Source of the DNA: Cydia pomonella
Lineage: Eukaryota > Arthropoda > Insecta > Lepidoptera > Tortricidae
Assembly: GCF_033807575.1 (NCBI RefSeq)
Contig: NC_084705.1
Location: forward strand, 12,828,019-12,892,018
Direction of reading: 5' to 3'
DNA length: 64,000 bases
In this document: positions 31,141 to 43,500 of the stretch, one piece after another
How positions within the stretch are numbered: position 1 is the first letter of the stretch
How the letters are laid out: each line of letters starts with the position of its first letter
Made by a program: the position numbers and the translations under genes
Notes under the pieces: model-generated
Seen by the model: the letters and a program-made list of their open reading frames with translations, nothing else
Told to the model about the DNA's origin: nothing
The model's database searches: none

Positions 31141-33727
31141 TAATTTAATTGTTCTATTCGAATAGCATATTTAGTGCTTATTCTAACGATATATGCTTCA
31201 ATATATACTTTTATACATAGATAAGCTTAAATAGTTGAATTTGTAATATTCTCTAAATCCGCGCTGAACACCCGACGGGGCCCCGCCACGTGACTACTTT
31301 TTACGTTTTGGCTTCTGCCACTTGAAGGGATATACTATAGGCCTTGACTAGTGATTCATTTCAAAATAAACTATTTTAATATATACATATTACACATAAG
31401 CACCCTAATGCAAAAATGAAGAAAATATATTTTGCGAAACTTTCGATCGATTTTTCCACTTATATTTTGTATTGGCAGGAAAAATAGTAAAAGCATATCA
31501 CAAAGACATAACAAGGTCCAAGGTTTTAAAGAAGAAGGTAAAATTGGCTGAGACCTGAAATTGACGGCAGAGTGTCATCGAAATTTATACTTGAAAAAAG
31601 AAATAAAATGTCACCAGTTTTCATTTCATACAAAATAGAAATAGCATGGTATAAAAGTATTATACCAAACTTTTACAAAGGACTTTATGTTTAACATTAT
31701 CAAAAATGGAATTTAGTGACATTCTTGAATTTACAGAATAATTAACCAGTGAAATAAAAATATTGGCGAGAGGTACAAATATATACGAACTTCCGAACCG
31801 AGTACTTGCAAAATTTTGAATGGAATTTGAAGGGTAAATATCACTCCTGCTCACCTTACAAAATAAAATAGTTGATAAATGTTGTAAATAAAGTCTTAAG
31901 TGTAAACCATATGAAAGTTAATAAACCAGAAATACCAAACAAATTCAACACTTATAACATAAACTATTACAGCCATTTGAGCACTTCCACAAAAACGTGA
32001 AATGGTACCTTTCAATAAGCACTATTTAAATCCAGTCTCCTGCATCCTGTATGTGTTAAAAATGAAGCTGTTCTAATATAATGACTTATATAAATTAAAC
32101 AAGCGGATTAATTTTATTTGTTTACGTTTAAAAATAGGTATTCAATTTGATTATTACTGTAATAGCCATTTAAAATATTATTTTACCTAAATTGATAATT
32201 AAAAGTAGGTACCCCTCACGAAATAAATACTACTGAATTTTATACTTAGCAATGTTTTTTAAAATGTACATGTATTTTACCTTACTCGTATTAAAAATGA
32301 AAAGTAGAGTGTTTAACTCGGGTGCAAGGCACCATTTCATCATTTGGTTAATCGTGGCTGTATGCCGGACAGGTGCGTGTGTAAAACTTGTCAAAAAAGA
32401 TAATATGACGGACGGATGTCTGAAATGTCACCGTATTTAAGAATCAATTAGCTTAAAAATTAGTTTTTTCTTGGTAAGAGTGATGAAAACATTGTGTGTA
32501 TAACATATTTGTGTATTTATAGTGTGATTATCCATTTTATGTAACGTCCGCTAAACTAGCACAGGTCCGACGCTGACAGTGGTCACGGGCGTACTGGCGT
32601 ACTGACGGTATTGCCGCGCAGGGTAACGTTTAGTAGACAAAATGTTGAATTCATAATTATGAATGAAAAATTTAACGCATCGATAAACTGACAAGCAAAA
32701 TGTTAGAGTTACTTAAAAGCTATTGAATGAAGTAAATTTCATATTGATATTCATCATAGTACTTCTAAAATATCGAAATAAATACAGTTTTAAGCATATT
32801 TTCAAAGCAAAAATCTATCGAGAAAAAGATGAGCCATCGTGTTTCTGACAAGCATACGGCTAGTTCAAAGACTGAAGTTATACATACTAGAAAATAATCG
32901 ATGAAATCCTTGTACAAGCCTGTAAATATCGATTTAAAAATAGCGCATTTTACTATACACCGCGCCTTAAATTCGTTATTTAATATTTATACTATAGTAG
33001 ATAGAATTCTAAAGCCTCTACAGTATAATCAAATACCTACTTATGAACCCATATTTATTATAACGAAAATGACTTGCCTTAAACTTAAACCGAGGGCTTA
33101 CTTAAAATTAAACAAAATAATAAAATATATGGCACTTAGCTCGTATTGTTTTGACCTGGAAAGATCATACTTCGAGAGCATTTTTTTTAAATTTAAAACG
33201 TACTTTAATTATCATTTAATATTCGAGATAAAAAAATATTGAAATTTTACAAAGTTAGAGATTTTTCACAAAAAGATACTAAGTTTTAATTTCATAAAAA
33301 CTAGGGCCGAATTAGGTTATTTGTTTAAATGGTTTTACTTATATAAGTAACACTTAAGGGACCCGTGGTTGATAAAACGACATTGCTTACAGACGCAATA
33401 GCATTAGGATTTTTTGTCCATATAATACCTACAGTAACATAACTACAGACAGCGTATTGGTTCCAAGGAATTGATTATGATATGAATTATGATCTCGGGC
33501 ATACACAGTTTTTACACCCTAGAATCGGCGCGCAGTAATAACAGCCATAAGTTAGGGGTAGACTCGTGAGAATAAGGACGATAACCGCAATAATGGAGTG
33601 GAGCAATTTTGTTCCACTACGGTTTACGCTCTTATGTATTCGAGTACACAAGTATATGTCTATTTTCGAGTCTCCACCAATATATCTCTAATATATAGGT
33701 AATGGTTTATCATTAAATGCCTAAACC
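31141..33727. other. Spacer downstream of Toll B: no gene seen
   Basis: AT-rich. An open frame of 113 codons at 32901-33242 has random AT-driven composition and no recognisable domain. No clear AATAAA close to the Toll B stop was seen on the minus strand. Confidence 0.5.
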
Positions 33728-34528
33728 TTAACAGGCAGAAGGGACGGTATTATTAGAAAGTACCGGTACTGCCAGTTGAGGCTTCTGTGGGATCTGCTCG
33801 AGAAGCGGAAAATTTTGTTGCATTAACGGCGAAGGTGGATTTAAATCTTCGGGTCTTGATTGCACAAATTCTTGACGCGGCGGTGGCATGAATCGGCGAA
33901 GCTTGAGCCAAAATTTAGGGTCATCCCATTCTAAGTAAGTGTGGTTTTGTAAATAAATTTGTAAATCCAATGGCAACATTTTCAGTTTCTTTAATCCGCA
34001 ATAAATGATCAGCACCCGCTTGGTTCGAGTCTTTAATGCATGATGGTGGGCAATACGAAACTCCAACGGAGTCCATTCAGATTCAGCGAAGTTATCGGTG
34101 ACAAGGAGAATTGTACGACGAGCTTTTCGCACCGATGTCTCAATCTGCTCTAACACAGAGTCACCTGGCTGCCAATCACTTTGGTGTTCTATTGTAGAAT
34201 ATCCGAGCTTTTCTAACCCATATTTTAATTCTTTAAGTAGTTTTAAGTCTCCAATAGCATATGAAAGGAACGCATCTTCTGTTTTTTCCGGGTCATTGGT
34301 ATCATCACACTCCCTAAGAATCCAGTTAGACCACAGATCGTATCTAAACATAAACTGCTTGATACGTGGCAACATAAGGTAAACTGTTAGACCTGCGATC
34401 GCTATCAGTAGTAATGGGAAGACAACGGCGAAAACTTTCGGTAGTGGACTAGGACAGAGATCACGTTCGGTTTTTCCTGAAGCTAAACTCATGTCGACGC
34501 ATTGTGTTGAATTCCAATCTCCGTCTCC
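33728..34528 (-). CDS. Toll: Toll B exon 9: transmembrane segment and TIR domain
   Basis: 266 residues plus TAA. WNSTQC and DLC close the cysteine cluster. The membrane helix is about FAVVFPLLLIAIAGLTVYLM. TIR boxes are DAFLSYAIGD, SDWQPGD (Ser codon AGT at 34180-34178) and DPKFW. The tail contains LNPPSP and ends TVPSAC. Acceptor ATCCACAG. Confidence 0.97.
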   Translation of the reverse strand, partial: GDGDWNSTQCVDMSLASGKTERDLCPSPLPKVFAVVFPLLLIAIAGLTVYLMLPRIKQFMFRYDLWSNWILRECDDTNDPEKTEDAFLSYAIGDLKLLKELKYGLEKLGYSTIEHQSDWQPGDSVLEQIETSVRKARRTILLVTDNFAESEWTPLEFRIAHHHALKTRTKRVLIIYCGLKKLKMLPLDLQIYLQNHTYLEWDDPKFWLKLRRFMPPPRQEFVQSRPEDLNPPSPLMQQNFPLLEQIPQKPQLAVPVLSNNTVPSAC

Positions 34529-37500
34529 CTGTGGATACGTTCAAATGTATTAGAAACTTTTAAGAAGTGTGTATTCTTTTTATCTATAAAACCAATTTGA
34601 TTTATTAAAAAAAATAAGGAGGAAGGGAAATAACCAGTTGCCGACTTGTTTCCAGATGCATATTTTCATACTTGGAACAGTTACATGAATGCCACGTTTT
34701 ACGCTTTCTTTCAGAAAAGATCTCGATGGTCATATTACATAAATAGAAATCTATAATTACCACTAAGTTCAGATGACTGAAGGCAGGTACGTCGTTGCAT
34801 TTGCAGGCAAGAGGGTTTCCGGAGAGATACACTGAGACATTTTTAATTCGGGCAAGACGCTTCGCCGCGTTCAGTGAGATATGCGAAATGTTGTTGTTAC
34901 GCACGTCTAGCACCTAAAAAAATACAATGATATTTATTAGAAAATTCCTAAAGACTGATTTACTGTTGTAAAAACTATAGATGCCAATAAAAAAAAATGT
35001 AGTATTGTAATTTATACTTAAAATGAGTTACCTAAGTGGGATATTTTAATCGTAAAACACTGCCAAAAATAAGTTAGGGAAATTTTAATACCTCGCCTAC
35101 ACGGGACAACTTTACGCACCATTTGATTCTTAAAATAAGTCTTTCACCGTAGGTGTTGACACAAAGACGAAATTCGGGAAAACTGGCTCGCACTTGATTC
35201 TATTGTCCCCGGTCAAAGTTAATAAGTAAATTACGAGAACTCTAAAGATAGACGTATGCAGAGTTTTAATACAAAGTCCTGTTGATTTCTTCATCAGGCG
35301 TTAAACTTGATCAAATAATGCTTTCCATGAGCAAATGCACGAGTTACTACAAAAAATATTCAAATCACTATAAGGCCTCTTCCGGATTGTGATACTACAA
35401 GGACTAAATCGGATTCCGTTAATCTGTGTTGGCGAAATTAAGGAACATACTTTAAAGAATATAGGTACCGGGTGTCCGATTATCCGGTCCGGTCCGGTAA
35501 TGGTTAACCTTCTTCCCACCGACAGGGCACCTTAGGATTGTCCTAGTCGAACTTTTAGTAGAGTGCTGTCTATTAAAAAAAAAATTAAGAAAAATAACCG
35601 ATTTCAATGAGGGAGACCGGTGAAAGAAAGATTAGTGTTGATTTTGGATTACATATACAATGAAATTAACAAAATTGTCTCAAAAATTTAATTAGCTTAA
35701 CAAACACAGCGAAGAGGACAAATCGCCAAACGTAAACTAAGCGCCGTTGAAGAATTCCATTCTGATCATCATCAGCAGTTCCACTTCATCAAATGTCACT
35801 CATTTTTCAATGTAAATGCTTGATTTGTTAAAGAAAATACAATAATCACTACATGTATGCCTTTAACATTTGAGGAGTTTCCTCAATTCCTCATAGATTC
35901 TACCATCAGATCTCGAGCTTGACAAAAATGTGTCTTGAAAACCTAATTTGCCTAACAAACATAACGAAGACGACAAATCGCCAAGCGGGAACTATGCATT
36001 GTTGAAGAGTTCCATTCTTATCAGCATCAGCAGTTACAATTCATCAAATGTCACTTGTTAAAATGTAAATGCTTGATTTGTTGATTAAAATACAAAAATC
36101 AGTGTATGTATGCCTTTCACATTTGAAGAGTTCCCTCGATTTCTCATTAATTCTACAATCAGGTATCGAGCTTGACAAACATTTGTCTTAAAAACCTAAT
36201 TTACCTAACAAACATAACGAAGACGACAAATCCCCAAGCGGGAAATATGCGTCGTTGAAGAGTTCAATTCTGATCATCATCAGCATTTTCACTTCATCAA
36301 ATATCACTTTTTAGGGTTCCGTAGCCAAATGGCAAAAAACGGAACCCTTATAGATTCGTCATGTTCGTCTGTCTGTGCGATTATGTCACAGCCACTTTTT
36401 TCCGAAACTATAAGAGCTATACTGTTCAAACTTGGTAAGTAGATGTATTCTATGAACCGCATTTAGATGTTTACACAAAAATAGAAAAAAAACAATAAAT
36501 TTTGGGGGTTCCCCATACTTAGAACTGAAACTCAAAAAATTTTTTTTCATCAAACCCATACGTGTGGGGTAATACCCCAGGGGTATCTATGGATAGGTCT
36601 TTAAAAATGATATTGAGGTCTCTAATATCATTTTTTCTAAACTGAATAGTTTGCGCGAGAGACACTTCCAAAGTGGAAAAATGTGTCCTCCTCCTCCTCT
36701 TTTTGAAGTCTTGAAGTCGGTTAAAAAGATAGAAAAGTTCCATTATCTTGAAAAGCTCAAAACTTTTACTAGACCACAGTCCATTTTCTGGACCAGCCTA
36801 AAGTGCTATCGGTGGTTAGAAGGTTATGCATTAAATCCGGTATCCATAATTTAAAATAGCAAAAAAAAAATATCATGACGAATTGATAAGTGATAACATC
36901 TTCCTTTTGAAGTTGATTAAAAATGCATATACTAACTCGTATGGTAGAAGGTATATCTTCATCGGCCAGCTTGGTGATGTTGTTGTTGGGTGCGTGCAAC
37001 TCCACAAGTGTGATATTTGGTACGGCGGCCAGCGTTCCCGGTGCTACATGCAACGCTAACGGGAAGTCAGGGGTCGCTAGTAGTGGCCAGGGACGACCCT
37101 GCGGCAGAGCGCCGGTGCAGAACACTACTGTTGCGTTGTCGCGCGGCCGGTTTTTGCACGAACACTCTGCGGGCAAATATTATAGTTCATTGAATCGGAA
37201 ACAGAATTATATAAAAAATGTGCTATATCCCTAGTGTGTTAGTATATGTTTATTAATACACTGAATGCGTCATGTAGCAAGTCTTCGGCTTTCTGCTAGT
37301 ACTATAAAACTAGCGTTGCGTGTAGCAAATCTACGCAACACAAGCGATGAACTGCGCAAAGCGCCATACTGTATTACACATATGACATTCATATATATTA
37401 CATTTTAATCGAATTCCAAAGAGGAATGAAACATTTTATAAAGTATATAATATGTAGGTATTATGTATGTGTACATGCTGATAATTGAATTTAATTTTAA

Positions 37501-40500
37501 GTTATTACTATAATAATATATTTTTTAGAGTAAGGAAAACTAAAACTAAACTATATGGATCAAGGTCTGAAATAAATATATTTTTTATAACAAAAACCCG
37601 ACAACGTAAAAAAATACTAGGAAAATGTAATAGTAAATAGTCAACTTTTAATAGCTTAACCATTTAGTTAGGTATTCAAAATAAAAAATTATCAACGAAA
37701 CCTAAAGCTGATTTTCAAATCCCAATGAAATGATAGCTGTCACCATATTGTTTGGTTTATATTACTATCATATATTTCTTGAAATTCAGGCAATTACAAC
37801 AAATCGATAGACGTGAAGATGCAATTTGGATGTCAACTGCAGCTGTATTACTGTTGCTACATTACTGCCGCGGCATCAATGCCGCCGCGCTGCTATATGT
37901 GGCGGCGTTGATGCTGCAGCAGTAATATCGCAACAGTAATGCAGCTTAGGTTGACATCCGAGTGTCACCTTAAGAATCAGCAAAATAGATAGACACGTTT
38001 GGTTTCTGGAGTGCCACAAAGGAATAAACATACATTGCATACATACAAATACTAATTTGATATAACCCCTCCTTTGCGTCGTGCTATCAGGTAATAACCT
38101 GTAAGAATATACCTATTCATAGATAACAAGGGTAAATTGCAACTTCTCACATAATTGTGTGAAATAATTGCATTAAATAACTGAGTTGACCTGATTATTG
38201 GTAAAATGGGATCATACCATATCTAAAGGATGACTCACGCTAAAACAGTCCGGGGCCGGGCCGAGTCGTCCGAGACTTTCCTTTCCATAGCGCCGATAGC
38301 GACCGCCAAAGCGATCACCGAGCGCCCATCATAGAAAACGAACTGTCGGACGCCTCGGTCCGGACCGGTATCGTTAATTCTTAAATCATCGAAACCATTG
38401 ATTACCTGGTAAGCATTCACCGGTGTACGGACAGGAAATTTCGTCAGGACGATATTGCAGGAGCTTGGTGTGGAGGGGTGTGGGATCTGGCAAACATTCG
38501 ACGTCTTCTTTTAACTTTAGAAGCGAACAACTGCGCAGAACCTCACGTAGCCAGTACGCATTGCAATCACACGGCAACTTATCAAGTTCTAGCTCGACTG
38601 GTGCGCGCTGTAAAATATCAATGACAATAAACAAAGTTAGTTAAATTGTAAACTGAATTCGGAAATGTTTTATGTTAATTAAAAAAAGTTATCAAGATAG
38701 ATATCTGATTACATTTCTCCTGTAAAAGTTATAGTAATGTTAATATTATGAAATAAATATTTTTTTCATCTCTCCTGTTCGGAAAGTGTGATTTTCATGA
38801 GCAGATAGCCGGGTGGAAAATAGCTTTTCCCACCATAGGGTGGAAAGTATTTTTTTTTAAGTTATGATGAGCCAGCGTATGCTATATAAAATAGACCCAG
38901 TGTCTATACCTCCATTCATTTAAGGCGGTACAGATACCTATTGCTATCTCTTTCTGTCTCTTGAAAAAAGCTATTTAAATCATTCTACTATTCCACTCAT
39001 TCATGGTGGTACAGACACCTATTGCTATCTCTTTCTTTCTCTTAAAAATAGGTATTCAAATGTCTGAAACCATAGACAATCTAGCAATTGAAATAATGAA
39101 ATGATTAAATAATGGGTTTCATAGACTGAATTCGTACCCAATTTATCGGGATTGTATCAAAAATCGTTTGCGATTTGTTGCATGTATTTTATTTGTCTAT
39201 AGAGTAGAGCCCGCTACACTGAAACTTTTTAATTGGAAACAAAATCATAGAAAAGGCGGGAATAACGGATAAAACAAGAGAATAGTTCAGTTCTGAATAA
39301 TAAAGGATTTATCGTGCGATTACAGCGACGAAGAAATTAATTCTACTCCCGAATAGATAAAAGTAGAGGCGAAAACGGCTATCGATAGTTTGTTACCGGA
39401 ATGTTCTAAGGAGACATAAAGGCATACGACCACTTTATAAACTGGAGAAGCGCTAAGAAAGTAAAGTCGCTCTCGTGAACCGTGTTTCTGGCATATTTCG
39501 CAGAAATATCGAAGATAACAAGCATCAAGTTGATTTGAAGAATTTTGCGAACTTGTTAGCATTTTTAAAAAGACGATCGGAAAACTTTAAAAGCAAGAAA
39601 TTAAATATTTTCACTGCTAAAGAGGTTGCGAGATTCTTAAACGACGGTCATTATGTCCTATTAATTTGTCTTTTTCGAATCGTTCAATTCTCTCTGTAAA
39701 CTTTAACTAATTTAATTTCATTGTCGTTTACCTATCGCTATAAGTATGTATCTGTTAATAATTTGTTCTAAAGAAATATATCTATAATAAATCAATTTTT
39801 TTTGTGTTTGAGTTTCCTCATAGTCGAAATGAAAAGTAGAGTATTTAACTCGGGTAAAAGTTACAATCTCACCCTCGAACTATTGGGTATTTCGGGTGAT
39901 GTGGTTCACTTTCCACCCTTGGTTAACAATCTACTAAATACATAATTTTTCTTCGGTAAACTTCGGAGATAAAGGGGGGGGGGGGGGGGGGATGGTATTG
40001 CTTTTTCACATTTTCCTTCATAAAAATGATGAAGGAAAATGTGTTTATCACTATGGAAAAAAAAGTTATTATTATTTTATTGGCCTCGGTATGTAATCTA
40101 CCATTGCTGTACGTAAACAACTACTACGTAAACATTCCTATTATGAAATACGCAATACTGCATTAAAAAATATATACTTAGTGTAAACAATTTTTCTGCT
40201 CGACTAGCTGCTGCTCGTTAATACCTACTAAATGGTTGTAAAGGCGGAAGTACACAATGAGCCAAGTACGTTGGCCCAATGTGTAACCTACAGACGCCTT
40301 AAGTCGAATGGCCTGCATTAGTAAGACATTTTTACCTTGTTGCCACAAATGGATTTTTATGAAAAAAATATATTTCATACAATATTGTATTGTGCATTAA
40401 ATACCTAAAAATTGAGGTTGTCGCCCTCTTGTAAATAATAATAAAAAAATTTAAACAAAAAAAAAATATTTTTTTAGGCCTTTGTAAATAAGTTTGAACC

Positions 40501-43500
40501 TAGATTTTTTTTTGAAAATGTATTGTTATTAGTGCCATGTATAATCCGAATTTCAAAGAAATCTAACCATTAGTTTAGCTAAGAAAAATTAAAAAAGATT
40601 TTATATATTTTTGTTTTTTTATCCAAACCAAGGGGATTCCAGGCTTGAAATATTGTAAAATGATATCTTATAATAAGACCAATTAACCCTTCTAAGAAAG
40701 GTATACATTTCAGCCAGGGGCAGTTTCACTATAGGATTGCGGCTAGACCCTTTCTTATAAATAGGTTCAGAGGTTTAAGCGTAAAGCAGTGTCACTGACA
40801 GAGAGAGTTAGTTACAATTGTGTTAATTGGTAGGGATTAGGGATATCGGTAACGGATGAGGCCTGTAATACGAGAAAAAAAAATAGTACGCTATAATTCG
40901 CATACTGACCAACATGAGTTCAAATACTTTTAAAATTAACGTGTATTTTGTTTTTTAGCACACTTTAAAGTTTATTCGAAGACGCAATGTATTGCTAATT
41001 TTGTTATGTTTAAAGCGATACAAGCAACGTCAATTAAACTTATTTATTTTTATATAAAGTAGGAAGTATAATAAAGACGTCATAATTTTTTAAAGTTATT
41101 GAACAAAAGTGTGATCTCTTGAGTAGTATAATCTATGTTTAAGTTCTTTGCTCGTGTTACAGGCCACACCCGGTATATTCTTAAACTAAATATTCTACGT
41201 TTTTGTCGTGTCATGGTTTGTTGGAAATTACATAACTACCTATTTCCCTTTAAGTACAGTAGTAAATCGATATTTTCGGCTTTAAGTATCTTTTTAAAAC
41301 TAAGCCATAATTGTATAATATTACCGTTATAATACTGGGATCGTCAGGAAGGCGTGACAACGGTTGTTGTTGACATTGTTGGTGATCACTGCGCGAAACA
41401 TCAATTTTTAGCAAATTATTCTTTGTCAAGTTGACTCGTACAGTGCCGCGTAATGTTCTTTTCATCTCCAAGTCGCTGTACTGTAAAAAAGAGTATATTA
41501 TATGTTAAGGTATAGGGAACAATCCACACTTTTGGGGAATATAATTTTATGACCACATTTTGTTTTTATGTAATTCAATGTGTAAATATACTGTTTTAAT
41601 AAAACTGGACAAAAAGTGACATGTAACCTTTGCAAGAACTAGTTTTACCAAAAAAAAAAATCGTAAAAAAAATATTTTCAGTGCCAGTTTTACCATAACA
41701 TTAACTTTTTATGTATAATACGTATAAAATTTGAAAAAACAAAAACAAAAAAAAAATTTTTTTTTGGCGAAATTTAGTGAAACTCATATAATTTTTTTTC
41801 CTTCTTTTGGCCTCAGAAATACGTGGTTAATATCTGTCGGGTTCCTCGTGAGCACCGTGTATAGCTCGCTATTAGTCTTACGGTGCGATAAAAAATTCCG
41901 ATGCCTAGCCATAACTTTTAAGGTAAATATTTTCCCGATGCCAGCTCCCCCAGTAACAAAAACTAGTAACGGATCAGAATTTGACACGTCCAATAACTTT
42001 AGAGATTTTTTTTTAAACAGTTGTCGTTGACTCATGTTCAACGAAGCTACAGCTGTTTCAAACTGGTTGTCTGGCATGCCTTTGTCAGTTGGCTCATCTT
42101 CGACGTCGTCAATCATAATATTATGACCGCCGTCGTCAAGTATGCGTATGTGGCCGAACGTCATTGTTGTCATTTGCGTCATCATTTTGCTCTTCAACGG
42201 TCCCTGCTGCCAAGTTTTCTGCCACAATGCGGCTTATAGTTTGCTGGATTTCAGTTTCCCACCGCACCATAGTTTCGGCATCAAAACCTCCTTTTTGGGC
42301 CAGAAAACTTCTTTTGCAGTATTAAAACCATCCAACAACTCTTCCTCTGCTCGGAATAATGGAATATGAGTCAAGACCAATGAGTAGTTAAGTAATATGC
42401 TTCTGGGTCTGAGGCCAGCGTATAATAACGCATTCGGAGTATAGCTGGACGTGTCCGCTTTCTCATCCTACCTACGTTGTCTAATAAAGTAATGTATCGA
42501 CGACTAGACACGTCCTCATCCTCAGCATCATAGGCGTCAGCATCTTGTTCATCCTCCTCTGTGTCGTTTCTAGTAGAGGCAACCTCGTACTCAATCGCAA
42601 ACTCACCTCTAAGCATTCGGTATCATTGTTCAGGCGCGCAAATGTTTACGACAACACATTTACGTGAGCTATCCCCGGGACCAGATGGAATCTACCCCAT
42701 ACTTACTACAAGAGGGTGCCAATGTACTAATACCACACTTAGGTAGACTGTACAGAGCGTGCATAGCCTTTGGATACGTGCCACGTGTCTAGAGGATGGT
42801 AAAAGTGACATACTTGCCTAAACCAGGCAAGACAGATTAGAGATTACACAGAAGCCAAATCGTACAGGCCGATAAGTCTGTCATCATTTTTCCTTAAAAC
42901 ACTGGAGAAACTGGTAGACAGACACATAAGGGATGGTCCTCTTAAGAGACATCCACTGCACCAATTGCAGTGTGCGTATCAGCCAGGTAAATCAACTGAA
43001 ACAGCACTACACCTGGTGACAGCCAGAGCGGAACAGGCAATAGAAAATAAGGAACTATGCTTGGCCACTTTTATAGACGTGGAGGGGGCTTTTGACCGCA
43101 CCACGTATCAGGCAATCAATACTGCAGCATCTAAATACGGCATAGAACCGACAATTTGCAGATGGATCGGTACTATGCTAAATAGCCAACTAATGAAATC
43201 ATCCCTTATGGGAGATGAAATATTAGCAACGGCCACGAAGGGATGCCCACAAGGTGGAGTTCTCTCACCGACTCTCTGGAGTCTGGTAGTGAACTCACTG
43301 GTGGAAGAACTTAACAAAGGCCCAACATACACGGTAGGGTATGCAGATGATTTAGTGATTCTTCTGAAATTCCCGGGAACAGTACCAGGAATCATGAATA
43401 CAGCACTGAAGCAAGTGGAGAGATGGTGCAACAGCCATCAACTCTCTATCAACCTAGGCAAAACAGTGATAATACCGTTTACCTGGAAAAAAACCCTTAG

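Noticed and set aside
32901..33242. 113-codon open frame in the spacer
   Set aside because: AT-driven composition rich in K, I, Y, F and L, no recognisable domain, and no splice or start context that stands out.
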